Positions 6,798 through 13,433 of a DNA stretch of 13,433 bases are shown piece by piece. The position numbers were made by a program, and so were the translations under genes. Numbering within the stretch: the stretch's first letter is position 1; each line of letters starts with the position of its first letter. A model generated the notes under the pieces. It searched no databases. It worked only from the letters and a program-made list of their open reading frames with translations, and was not told where the DNA came from. The DNA is taken from NCBI GenBank assembly GCA_041573795.1, contig JBFFQB010000090.1, forward strand, positions 1 through 13,433, read 5' to 3'. The stretch is from E44-bin32 sp041573795. Lineage in GTDB: Bacteria; Chloroflexota; Anaerolineae; Anaerolineales; E44-bin32.

Positions 6798-7793
6798 TTA
6801 TTTGCGCACCCCAAATGTTGTGTCGGTGCGCTCCTCCGAGCGATCCGTCGCCGGTGGCGGCTCAGGCGCAAGAGCTGAGATCTCAGCCCATAGCTCGGGT
6901 GTCATCTCAATCTCCACGGCTTTCAGGCTGCTCTTCAGCTGGGCCAGGTTGCGGGCGCCGATGATCGGTGCCGTTACCGCTGGATGACCCCCCACCCAGG
7001 CCACCGCCAACGCCGCCGGCTCCACGCCTTGGCGTACGGACAGCGCCGTGAAGTCGTCGGCGATCTGGTACATCAAATCCTGGTTGTAGCGGGTGCCATA
7101 GATCTGGTTGTCCACCAAACGGCCTGATTGCGGGCGCTTATCCACCCCGTACTTGCCCGTAAGCAAGCCGGCACCCATTGGATTATAGGGGAAGGCGCTC
7201 AGCCCCTCAGCCTGCACCATCGGAAATAGCTCCACCTCCGCCTGGCGCTTGACCAGGTTGTACATCGGCTGGATGCACTCCACCCGGGCAAATCCATGCA
7301 GGAGAGATACCCCCAGCGCTTTCTGCACCTGCCAGGCGGCGAAGTTGCTGGCACCGAGGTAGAGAATCTTGCCTTGTGTGACCATATCATCCAGCGCCCG
7401 TAAGGATTCCTCCAACGGCACGGTCTCATCAAAGCGGTGCATGTAAAACAGGTCGATATGCTCAGTATTTAATCGCCGTAAGCTGTCTTCCACCGATTGC
7501 CTCAGGTGGCGCCGTGATAAACCGCCTGCATTGACATCTTCACCGGTCGAGAAATACGCCTTGGAGGCGATCACGACCTCATCACGATGCCCTTGCATCA
7601 ATGCTCCCAGGATCTCCTCTGAGCGGCCGCCAACGTAAATATTGGCGCAGTCGAAAAAATTGATCCCCGCATCGCGGCAGTAGGCGTATAACTCGGCTGA
7701 GACTTTCTCATCCGCATCGCCACCGAAGGTCATCGTGCCGAAGCAAATTTCTGATACCTTTACGCCAGTTTGGCCTAAAAACTTGTAGTGCAT
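6798..7793 (-). CDS. Aldo/keto reductase
   Basis: A 331-residue NADPH-dependent oxidoreductase of the aldo/keto reductase superfamily, a cytosolic TIM barrel. Numbered from the chosen start, the catalytic tetrad is visible: D48 in FFDCANIY, Y53 in the same segment (then GGRSEE), K78 in IASKAY and H119 in LFYMHRFD. Other family signatures are CFGTMTFGG at 18-26, GKILYLGASN at 141-150, the QPMYNL strand at 175-180 and the cofactor region PIIGARN at 276-282. It most resembles the YajO/general-stress-type AKRs acting on small aldehydes or ketones; the substrate is unknown. I start it at the ATG at 7793 because GGAGGG (7799-7804) lies five bases upstream; the ATG at 7826 would add 11 residues without a good RBS. 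The C-terminal tail (EPPPATDRSEER) is polar and probably disordered. It is monocistronic, with its own terminator. Confidence 0.93.
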   Translation of the reverse strand: MHYKFLGQTGVKVSEICFGTMTFGGDADEKVSAELYAYCRDAGINFFDCANIYVGGRSEEILGALMQGHRDEVVIASKAYFSTGEDVNAGGLSRRHLRQSVEDSLRRLNTEHIDLFYMHRFDETVPLEESLRALDDMVTQGKILYLGASNFAAWQVQKALGVSLLHGFARVECIQPMYNLVKRQAEVELFPMVQAEGLSAFPYNPMGAGLLTGKYGVDKRPQSGRLVDNQIYGTRYNQDLMYQIADDFTALSVRQGVEPAALAVAWVGGHPAVTAPIIGARNLAQLKSSLKAVEIEMTPELWAEISALAPEPPPATDRSEERTDTTFGVRK

Positions 7794-7798
7794 TCCAT

Positions 7799-7804
7799 CC
7801 CTCC
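7799..7804 (-). promoter_or_regulatory. RBS deciding the aldo/keto reductase start
   Basis: On the minus strand GGAGGG precedes the ATG at 7793 by five bases. It favours that start over the upstream ATG at 7826. Confidence 0.75.
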
Positions 7805-7857
7805 AGATAGATCGGAGCATCTCCAATGGTGAGACAGCTGCTCCCCTTTACCCGCTT

Positions 7858-7885
7858 CTATGCGCTCATCATGAGCATAGCATAG
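7858..7885. repeat. Near-perfect palindrome upstream of the aldo/keto reductase (candidate operator)
   Basis: CTATGC-GCTCAT (7858-7869), a central C (7870), then ATGAGC (7871-7876), a 3-base insertion ATA, and GCATAG (7880-7885) form a dyad with 12-bp arms. It lies 65-92 bases upstream of the reductase start. It overlaps a weak minus-strand promoter-like pair, TTGGTC (7902-7897), 17 bases, TATGCT (7879-7874). A dyad over the -10 box would fit a repressor site. The promoter match is poor, so this is tentative. Confidence 0.4.
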
Positions 7886-7947
7886 ACAATTTGCACGACC
7901 AATTCTCCAGCAAGTAATCCTTGCAATGGAATAAAGATAATATGTTC

Positions 7948-9489
7948 TCAGCGAATGATCGTCGATCCCGCTCGTCCTGCAGGATCAGCAGTCACAACCT
8001 GATCCCCATTGATCAACTGTCCCTGGTAGATCCGTGCGCCAGCGACTGCACGCCAACCACTCAGCTCGAAAGGAACAGGTCCATCGGCGGGGATCCATTC
8101 TCCATTAAATTTTCGTGCCATGTGAACATGCGTACCTGATGCCGTCCCACCTTCGCAGGAGGGATGACCGATGCGTTGATCAACCGCCAAATCCAATCCT
8201 TCGGGGATCATGTCTTGCGCAGCAACGTGGTAGTAAACAATCACCCACCCACTGCCCTCATCCCCATCACCATCAAGGTCAAGCGCGACGGCGTTATCAC
8301 GCGCCCTCACCACAAAACCCGCAGCAGACGCCGTTATCCAGACTGCAGAATCCTGGCAAGGCTCTCCCGCAATGATGGGTGACAAATCTAAAGCTCCCAG
8401 AGGCGTACCTGCGTTCCAGGCGTTGTGCGGACCCGCTGTCAGGCTCCAACCTTGCCCTGGAAGAAAGGGCAGCTCGAGAGAGGGCTGCTCCAAATCAGGC
8501 GGAAGCAAGGGGCCAAAGCTTTCAGCACGAGCCCATGTATCGCCAAAGAGGTTGAAATATTCGACCGGGAATCCATAGGGGGAGTAGAGATCATCTTCCC
8601 AGCCTTGCGGAACAGTGAGAATGCCGAACAGGTGCATCAATCCCACCGAGCCAGCGTTAAGCGTGGGATGTAGGCGTAATGAAGAGCCATCCGCAAACCG
8701 CAGTGAGGTGAAGCTTCCCGCGCGCCAGCCATAGTAGGCAAGGTTGAGCTGAGTTGCTGCGATCTTGAGCTCCTCATACAAGCCTTGCCGATTAGAAATA
8801 CGGAAACCTAGCGGATAACGATCTCCTTCGGCACTGAGGGGATGATCAAACACCCACTCGCTGCGGTATTCCAACAGGGCAAGCAAGAGTCTGGGGTTCA
8901 CGGAATGCTCACTTGCAACCCGCTGTATGATCTGCGCACCGCTTAGCTCAGACTTACCTTCAACCACCTCACGATGCCGGCTAAGATAGCCGCCAGCCTC
9001 CTGGATGTAGGTGGCAACATCAAAATCGGCAGCAGTTCTTGAGTACACCATCTCTCCATCTGGTAGTAATCGCTGAGCTGAGCTTGTGTTGTCTAAGGTT
9101 TGCTCGATCATCAGGATCTCCCCCGGTAGGAGATACTCCTGAGCAAGCATCGGTCTGTCTGATCGAATTTGCTCCTGCTCGACGGAGAAACGCCCGAGAA
9201 TACCGGCCAAGGTGTCGCCCGGGAGCGCAGAATAAGCATAGAAGTCACCCTCACTTGTTGGGATGAGCGTCGGCCATATGCCTGTGCTGATTTCACCGGG
9301 TGGTGATTGCGTCGACCTGGACTCGGGTGTAGAGGGTGTGAACGTTGGCATGGCCTCTACGGTTTGAAGCAGATCTTCTTCGGTAAAGGCAAGGGTCGGC
9401 GCGAATTTTCCAAAAGGCGCATTGCATCCAGTTGTGAGGGGAATAAGAATTAGAAGAAGAAATAGTTGGTGGTGGATTACTCTTCGCAT
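7948..9489 (-). CDS. Lipoprotein with LysM, lysozyme-like and M23-peptidase-like domains
   Basis: A cell-envelope lipoprotein of about 513 residues. Residue numbers here count from the upstream GTG at 9498; subtract 3 for the ATG at 9489. The N-terminus is basic then hydrophobic (LFLLLILIPLTTGC), with a lipobox ending in C25. A Thr/Ser/Pro-rich linker follows (50-80). A LysM-like peptidoglycan-binding domain spans about 85-131 (ALPGDTLAGILGRF, then LLPGEILMI). Residues 188-260 resemble the helical lysozyme-like fold (VNPRLLLALLEYRS). The C-terminal domain (350-475) has M23 metallopeptidase signatures: H358 and D371, YYH424V, and G-T-H457-V-H459 as zinc ligands. An acidic DLDGDGDEG loop (407-415) resembles a calcium site. 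Peptidoglycan binding and possibly cleavage are likely. I prefer the ATG at 9489 because it gives a standard signal peptide; the GTG at 9498 is possible. Confidence 0.85.
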   Translation of the reverse strand: MRRVIHHQLFLLLILIPLTTGCNAPFGKFAPTLAFTEEDLLQTVEAMPTFTPSTPESRSTQSPPGEISTGIWPTLIPTSEGDFYAYSALPGDTLAGILGRFSVEQEQIRSDRPMLAQEYLLPGEILMIEQTLDNTSSAQRLLPDGEMVYSRTAADFDVATYIQEAGGYLSRHREVVEGKSELSGAQIIQRVASEHSVNPRLLLALLEYRSEWVFDHPLSAEGDRYPLGFRISNRQGLYEELKIAATQLNLAYYGWRAGSFTSLRFADGSSLRLHPTLNAGSVGLMHLFGILTVPQGWEDDLYSPYGFPVEYFNLFGDTWARAESFGPLLPPDLEQPSLELPFLPGQGWSLTAGPHNAWNAGTPLGALDLSPIIAGEPCQDSAVWITASAAGFVVRARDNAVALDLDGDGDEGSGWVIVYYHVAAQDMIPEGLDLAVDQRIGHPSCEGGTASGTHVHMARKFNGEWIPADGPVPFELSGWRAVAGARIYQGQLINGDQVVTADPAGRAGSTIIR

Positions 9490-9578
9490 AAGAGCCACGC
9501 CGTATCAGATTGCTCCAACTGTTCGATAAGCGCTGCCCATTCTAAAACCCAATGCGGCGGGATGGGCAAACTCGATCG

Positions 9579-9587
9579 ATCATATCA
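9579..9587 (-). promoter_or_regulatory. Candidate extended -10 promoter of the LysM/M23 lipoprotein gene
   Basis: On the minus strand TGATATGAT provides a TGn extension and TATGAT (5/6 to TATAAT), about 90 bases upstream of the start. No good -35 box was found, as can be the case for extended -10 promoters. Evidence is weak. Confidence 0.25.
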
Positions 9588-9742
9588 CAAGGCGTGTCAT
9601 GCGACCTTTCTAAAAGAGACCAGGCTCGGGAATGGGATAGGCAAATGGGCCCTAAACATACCGATCCTCAAACCTGTAGGGCTGGGATGATCCCGCCCCC
9701 AGACATATCTCTATGCTTTTAATACTATGGCAGCAACACTCG

Positions 9743-10753
9743 CTACTCCAGCTTCCCTACATACCCACTGGATTTGACCGCTACCTGCCCCGCCTCAATA
9801 AGCAGCCAATCACGAAGGATCCGTGCTGGTTGCATGCTTGGTGTATCTTCCCGCATGACCACAAAAACTTCTGTGATAAGCGGATACGTTTGGTTTGCGA
9901 TGGTCTCAGAAGTAGGTTCAACACCCGCGATAGGTAGCATGCGCACATTCTCATCCGGGAAGATATTCTTGGCATAGAAGAAGACTGAATATCCAACACC
10001 AAGCGGATCATCTCGGACAGCGCTAAAAGGACCCATCATCGACATCAGGATCATATCTGGAGAATCTAGCATTGTCTCACCGCGCATGACCAGCTTCTCC
10101 ATCAGTTCCTGGCTGCCGGAGTTGGAGTTGCGCTGGTAGGTGTGGATCTCGGCCTCAAGCCCCCCGACCTGAGACCAGTTGGTGATCCTGCCAGCGTAGA
10201 TATCACGGACCTGTTCAAGAGTTAGGCTCTCAACCGGATTATCGACATGCACAAGAAACACAAATGCGTCCAGGGCAACTGGCCGGATGTCCAAGGCAAC
10301 CCCTGCATCTCCACCTGCCTCCAGCTCGTCCAATGAAGGCTCTCTTGCTACCAGGATGAGATCGGTGTAGCCCTCGATAAGATTAATATAAGCGGCATGT
10401 GTACCATTATGGATGAGGTTGAAGATCGTTTCACGCTCATCTGAAGAAAGCAGGCTATCAACCGGAGCAATGCGACGGGTGGCGTTGAAGAAATCCGCTT
10501 CCGTCCAATCACAAGGCACAACGAGGATCGTGCATGCGATCATGACCTGCATCGGGTAAGCCGAAGACGAGCCGTCGACCCGGGGATAGTTCCCAGCATC
10601 TATCATGGAGATGTCAACGCCTTTTCTCGTTGCGGTCGCGAATGTCGTTGTGATTGTTGCGATTTCGGGGGTGCGATCGAGCTGTTGACTTCCACAGCCT
10701 CCAAGCAGAACGGTTGAGATGATGGTCACGAGGATGACCCATTTGCTGTGCAT
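9743..10753 (-). CDS. PstS-like substrate-binding lipoprotein (orphan)
   Basis: A 336-residue type II periplasmic-binding-protein-like lipoprotein of the PstS/PBP-like family. It has a signal sequence with lipobox L16-L-G-G-C20, so it should be tethered to the outer face of the membrane. Ligand-loop signatures are visible: N55-Y-P-R-V-D-G61-S-S-S near the first domain, YTDLIL at 129-134 with an Asp at the usual site, ITNWSQVGG at 190-198 and Y206-Q-R208-N-S-N-S212-G-S at the second ligand loop. These recall the phosphate-binding pattern of PstS, with insertions and substitutions. Two cysteines, C74 and C81, might form a disulfide. No pstC/A/B or phoU gene is adjacent in the window, so it may be a sensor, a binding protein for a distant transporter, or one specific for another anion. 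The ATG is supported by AGGAGGA at 10760-10766, six bases upstream. Confidence 0.85.
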   Translation of the reverse strand: MHSKWVILVTIISTVLLGGCGSQQLDRTPEIATITTTFATATRKGVDISMIDAGNYPRVDGSSSAYPMQVMIACTILVVPCDWTEADFFNATRRIAPVDSLLSSDERETIFNLIHNGTHAAYINLIEGYTDLILVAREPSLDELEAGGDAGVALDIRPVALDAFVFLVHVDNPVESLTLEQVRDIYAGRITNWSQVGGLEAEIHTYQRNSNSGSQELMEKLVMRGETMLDSPDMILMSMMGPFSAVRDDPLGVGYSVFFYAKNIFPDENVRMLPIAGVEPTSETIANQTYPLITEVFVVMREDTPSMQPARILRDWLLIEAGQVAVKSSGYVGKLE

Positions 10754-10759
10754 AACAAC

Positions 10760-10766
10760 TCCTCCT
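10760..10766 (-). promoter_or_regulatory. Strong RBS of the PstS-like gene
   Basis: On the minus strand AGGAGGA lies six bases before the ATG at 10753. It is one of the best Shine-Dalgarno matches in the window and fixes the start. Confidence 0.7.
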
Positions 10767-10844
10767 GATGGAACCTCAATTGCGTAAGTTATGCCCAGGA
10801 TAGATTGGCTCTATGTCTATTTCGTGACTTTAGCGCGTCAGCCC

Positions 10845-10911
10845 GGCGGCAAATTAAAGGAATAGGGGCTCGGTATACTTGCCCAGAACGGAAGCGCTGG
10901 GACCGAGCCCC
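10845..10911 (-). terminator. Compound hairpin, probable terminator of the four-helix membrane protein gene
   Basis: The outer arms GGGGCTCGGT (10865-10874) and ACCGAGCCCC (10902-10911) are perfect inverted copies. An inner stem CCCAG / CTGGG (10882-10886, 10897-10901) abuts the right arm. On the minus strand the stem is followed by a pyrimidine/T-rich stretch (TATTCCTTTAATTT). It starts about 40 bases after the stop of the membrane-protein gene, so termination is the simplest role. Confidence 0.55.
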
Positions 10912-10949
10912 CAACCTTGAATTCTATCGAATTGATTTCAATTCTCTCA

Positions 10950-11354
10950 TCATAGTCCAACGGGGGGCGGCATGCTCCCTGCGGGTTTGGCTTTCGTGTA
11001 AAAGTAGATCCAAAAAACACAGAAGATACCCATGACGGCAATATTGAGCCAAACCATGGTCGGTGCACCAGGACCCAGGGCTTGATACAGGCTGGCCAGG
11101 CTTCCCAGCAGTGTGAAAGCGATCTCCTGGACCACAACGATCCGCACTTCAGACCAGCTGGAAGCCTTGTAGCCCATCCAAGAACTCACCCCCAACGACA
11201 ACAGCATCGCCCCCAACGTACGAGCGATCGCTGGCTCGATTGGATCCCATTGGGTAATGGCTTCATAGGTCTTCGGCACCAATAAGAGCGGCACCCCAAA
11301 TACCAGCACTACGATCACATGCACCAGAAACGTTGTTCGCAACCCTTTCGACAT
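10950..11354 (-). CDS. Four-helix integral membrane protein, unknown function
   Basis: I do not recognise the family. The 134-residue product has four predicted membrane helices (numbered from the chosen start): about 8-28 (FLVHVIVVLVFGVPLLLV), 44-63 (RTLGAMLLSLGVSSWMGY), 73-92 (IVVVQEIAFTLLGSLASLYQ) and 100-119 (VWLNIAVMGIFCVFWIYF). The short polar C-terminus ends in SMPPPVGL. Its size and hydropathy resemble small four-helix DUF proteins common in Chloroflexota. The ATG at 11354 has AAAGGA eight bases upstream, while the ATG at 11363 has the same element immediately adjacent, so 11354 is preferred. It is divergent from the methyltransferase-like gene, and a hairpin lies after its stop. Confidence 0.75.
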   Translation of the reverse strand: MSKGLRTTFLVHVIVVLVFGVPLLLVPKTYEAITQWDPIEPAIARTLGAMLLSLGVSSWMGYKASSWSEVRIVVVQEIAFTLLGSLASLYQALGPGAPTMVWLNIAVMGIFCVFWIYFYTKAKPAGSMPPPVGL

Positions 11355-11688
11355 GATTTCCATCCTTTCGTGTCGTGCGTTCTCCCTTCACGCTCGAAGC
11401 GATCCACGCCTATTATGGGGGGGAGAGGAATACCATCTGAATGATGAAACCAATGGAAATGAGTTGACTTACGCCTACTTACCTGTCCAGATTAATATAG
11501 CAGTTGTGGTTTATGCATGAGTTTCTTGGAGGGCGTTGGGATGAGGATTAAAGTTGTAGTAGGAAATCTCTCCGAGCTCGTCCTTCTCCTCTCTGCGGCC
11601 ATCCCAGTCTAGCATACTTCCAACGTCATCTTTCCTATGTTGAGGTTGTAGACCCAGAAACACCCATGCTCGCAGGATCATAGCGGTG
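11355..11688. other. Divergent intergenic region
   Basis: This region lies between divergently transcribed genes, so it should hold two promoters. I see no convincing gene; a 77-codon minus-strand frame here looks like a shadow. On the minus strand TGCTATATT (11501-11494 region) could act as an extended -10 for the membrane-protein gene, but it lies about 140 bases from the start. A run of seven G occurs at 11417-11423. No strong plus-strand promoter was recognised. Confidence 0.4.
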
Positions 11689-12678
11689 ATGGAGTGCCCG
11701 GAGCCAAAAGCCGGGCTTGCCATCAGCCTGCCGAACACTGACACACAGAGGGTAGGATATGCGGGATATACTAATGCTATGACATCGTGGGAACTACAAC
11801 GTAACTGGGATATCGTCCGCTATTTGGTCTACTACCTGGTTGAGGACCTGGTCGCACCGGATTTGATCCCGGGCAATGATGTCATCGACTTCAGCGCTGG
11901 CCTAGGGGATCTGAGCGAGTATATTTTTGCAAACAACCCCAATTCGCTTCTGGCCAGCTCCCCCGATGAGGTCCTCCCACCTGTCAGCCTTGATGGCAAA
12001 CCCGGCTTCCAGTTTTTACCCGGTGTTCGCGCTGGCGAAATCCAGCAGAGGTTTCAAGCGTCTTCGACTGATCTCTTCCTGGCCCGCATGGTTTTTCAAT
12101 TTCCGACCGACGAGTACGATCGTATCGATGTAGACGGTATGCTGGCACAAATCCATGGTGTGCTCCGTCCGGGCGGACGCTTGATCATCGCCAGCCATGA
12201 GTTCACCCAGCTGGATGATCATATCGATGATGAGACTCTCTCATTTGAAGATTATCTCCAGGTGCTTCCTGCTCGTTATGCCGGTCGATCTGCGGATCGC
12301 ATTAATGGGCTGATCGAGTTGATTCGATCGATTGGCATCCCACCACGCGAAGGTGTTCATGGGCAAACTGGATTTGGTCTAAAGGGTTTGATGGCAGTCG
12401 ACTCGTTTGTACGCTGCGGCTTTCAGATAGAGTCAGCTGCCGAGATCGAAGATTTCACTTTCCCTGTGGGAATCAGCCAGGATTTACACCTCCGGCCTCA
12501 GTATTACCGTGAACTGGGGGAAAAGGTCTTTGCCATCAAACAGAAACAGATGCACACACCCGCATTTGCCGATAAGTACACCCGCCCCAATGTTCTAAGA
12601 CGTATCCTCAAGGACATCAATCAACTCCACCCCTTCGTGACCGTGCCGATCTTCAAGATTCAAGCAATTAAGCCTTGA
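11689..12678 (+). CDS. SAM-dependent methyltransferase-like protein (class I)
   Basis: A protein of about 329 residues with a class I methyltransferase-like core. Motif I is D64-V-I-D67-F-S-A-G71-L-G73-D, a variant of the D-x-G-x-G-x-G SAM-binding loop in which Ser/Ala stand where the first Gly is usual. A later segment, MLAQIHGVLRPGGRLIIASHEF (about 151-172), is the typical post-motif helix plus LRPGG turn and strand. TDLFLARMVFQFP (127-139) lies where the mid-domain aromatic motif is expected. The C-terminal part (240-329) has no recognised domain. The substrate is unknown. The start is uncertain: GTG at 11686 and ATG at 11689 have AGGA a little upstream, while an ATG at 11779 would remove 30 less typical N-terminal residues. 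It is the only complete plus-strand gene in the right half of the window. Confidence 0.8.
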   Translation: MECPEPKAGLAISLPNTDTQRVGYAGYTNAMTSWELQRNWDIVRYLVYYLVEDLVAPDLIPGNDVIDFSAGLGDLSEYIFANNPNSLLASSPDEVLPPVSLDGKPGFQFLPGVRAGEIQQRFQASSTDLFLARMVFQFPTDEYDRIDVDGMLAQIHGVLRPGGRLIIASHEFTQLDDHIDDETLSFEDYLQVLPARYAGRSADRINGLIELIRSIGIPPREGVHGQTGFGLKGLMAVDSFVRCGFQIESAAEIEDFTFPVGISQDLHLRPQYYRELGEKVFAIKQKQMHTPAFADKYTRPNVLRRILKDINQLHPFVTVPIFKIQAIKP

Positions 12679-12948
12679 GCGAGAGAAAGCAAGAATTCAC
12701 CCGATATTAAAGCCTTGACTGCACAGAGAATTACAACTTCTCTAGGGAACAACCTCACCAGCGGCATCCCAACGACCCATGTCCCGGGGAGAACAAGCGC
12801 AGGTCCGGTTCGGGCGTCTTGATCGTTGCAAGGTATCGATGTCATTTTCCCGTGGAGCACGCCCACATCGATGGCGGACTTGATCCTTCCCACCCCGCAG
12901 TACGCAGCGCCGGTGCCAGAGAGAGCCTTGTATCGCATGCGTACTGCT
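12679..12948. other. Convergent intergenic region
   Basis: This region lies between the convergent methyltransferase-like and MFS genes. A weak hairpin AGAGAA / TTCTCT (12725-12730, 12738-12743, 7-base loop) follows the methyltransferase gene without a T-tract. A longer inverted repeat lies at the right end, listed separately. The minus-strand frame of 92 codons here has an unconvincing composition. No gene is called. Confidence 0.4.
12897..12947. repeat. 10-bp perfect inverted repeat next to the MFS stop codon
   Basis: GCAGTACGCA (12897-12906) and TGCGTACTGC (12938-12947) are perfect inverse copies around a 31-base spacer. The right arm ends one base short of the stop codon of the MFS gene. 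There is no T-tract, so it is not a standard intrinsic terminator. It could act as a mRNA 3'-end stabiliser or be a mobile palindrome of the REP type. Confidence 0.5.
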
Positions 12949-13433
12949 CTAATCGTACTCCCTGCGCGCAGGGATCAACTTCAATAAAGGCACTCCCAGC
13001 AGCAAGAAGATCGAGCTCAATATGTATGTGTTCGTCAACCCGACGGCATCGCTTACTCCACCAAAGATTACCAGGATGATAGAGCGGATGATGAAGGAGA
13101 TCGCCATGTAGAGTCCGTTCGCCATCGCCCGATTCTCAGGGTAGCACTCCTGCACGATCGCCATGATCACCGGTGTTGTCGAAAGCGAGAAGAAACCCAA
13201 CAACGGCAGCAGCAGGGTACGCCAGGTGTCAGATACATAAAGGAATCCCCCAATTAGGAAGGACGTAATCACAAAAGACGCCGCCAAGATCCGTCGCCGC
13301 CCAAGCCGATCGCTAAGTGAACCTCCGACCAGGGCTCCGATCACCCCGGCCGCTTCCAGGATCGAGAGTGAAGCTCCTGCCCACCATAAGCTTGCGCCTC
13401 CTTCTTTTAAAAAGACGGGCAGGTACGTCGTCA
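12949..13433 (-). CDS. MFS transporter, C-terminal half (5' end outside window)
   Basis: The frame is open to the right edge, so the visible 160 residues are the C-terminal part of an inner-membrane secondary transporter; the GTG at 13344 is internal. It begins TTYLPVFLKEGG, then a helix, then G37-S-L-S-D41-R-L-G-R-R, the MFS motif-A type loop found between helices 2-3 and 8-9. As only about 110 residues follow, it is the 8-9 copy. Four further helices are evident: ILAASFVITSFLIGGFLYV, LLLPLLGFFSLSTTPVIMAI, then GLYMAISFIIRSIILVIFGG and YILSSIFLLLGVPLLKLI. The protein ends in a short basic tail (PARREYD). A drug or small-molecule efflux role is plausible (the pattern resembles FSR-like members), but the substrate is unknown. 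It is convergent with the methyltransferase-like gene. Confidence 0.88.
   Translation of the reverse strand, partial: TTYLPVFLKEGGASLWWAGASLSILEAAGVIGALVGGSLSDRLGRRRILAASFVITSFLIGGFLYVSDTWRTLLLPLLGFFSLSTTPVIMAIVQECYPENRAMANGLYMAISFIIRSIILVIFGGVSDAVGLTNTYILSSIFLLLGVPLLKLIPARREYD

Noticed and set aside
6527..6964. Plus-strand open frame of 145 codons
   Set aside because: It crosses the aldo/keto reductase terminator hairpin and overlaps the 3' end of the well-supported reductase gene; its composition (many Pro, Ser, Cys) looks like a shadow frame.
9679..9699. GGGCTGGGAT / ATCCCGCCCC dyad downstream of the PstS-like gene
   Set aside because: Two internal mismatches, a one-base centre and no T-tract on the minus strand, so I do not call it a terminator.
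11511..11744. Minus-strand frame of 77 codons between divergent genes
   Set aside because: It overlaps the start of the methyltransferase-like gene, has no RBS and no recognisable sequence features.
12667..12718. Imperfect direct repeat ATTAAGCCTTGA / ATTAAAGCCTTGA around the methyltransferase stop
   Set aside because: Only two short copies with an indel; likely chance or a small tandem remnant, with no sign of an attachment site.
12660..12938. Minus-strand frame of 92 codons in the convergent gap
   Set aside because: Mixed composition, no domain and no convincing RBS; it overlaps the 3' end of the methyltransferase-like gene.

Overview
The window looks like a chromosomal segment of an uncultured Chloroflexota bacterium, probably of class Anaerolineae. 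This placement is an inference. It rests on the TPR C-terminus at the left edge, which resembles the ends of the large cyclase/ATPase/TPR regulators common in that group; on Cys-anchored lipoproteins, one of them a LysM/M23-type envelope protein; and on moderate GC content with mixed ATG/GTG starts. No rRNA, tRNA, transposase, integrase or CRISPR array is visible.

Layout from left to right. The C-terminus of a TPR protein (+ strand) runs in from the left edge. It converges on a thioredoxin/peroxiredoxin-like gene (- strand) with its own terminator. Next on the minus strand are a small membrane-protein gene, which appears frameshifted at a homopolymer, and a small unknown ORF. Positions 1985-6500 carry three glycosyltransferase genes on the minus strand, transcribed from right to left. 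A GT4-type GT-B enzyme comes first, with a promoter candidate and a strong RBS. A GT-A-type enzyme follows, translationally coupled to it. A 601-residue GT-A-type enzyme fused to a C-terminal cyclic-nucleotide-binding domain comes third. An aldo/keto reductase (- strand) lies upstream of this block and is separated from it by a near-ideal intrinsic terminator. Further right are two lipoprotein genes (- strand): a LysM / lysozyme-like / M23-like envelope protein and an orphan PstS-like solute-binding protein. A four-helix membrane protein (- strand) and a SAM-methyltransferase-like gene (+ strand) are divergent. The 3' half of an MFS transporter gene (- strand) is cut by the right edge.

The most unusual item is the 601-residue protein. 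It puts a glycosyltransferase catalytic domain and a CRP/PKA-type cyclic-nucleotide-binding fold on one chain, in a cluster with two other glycosyltransferases. The Arg that normally binds the cyclic phosphate is replaced by His. The cluster could therefore make a glycan or glycolipid whose synthesis is gated by a small ligand or by a degenerate sensor domain. The two lipoproteins act at the cell envelope, but nothing in the sequence ties them functionally to the glycosyltransferases. The remaining genes look like ordinary accessory or housekeeping genes.
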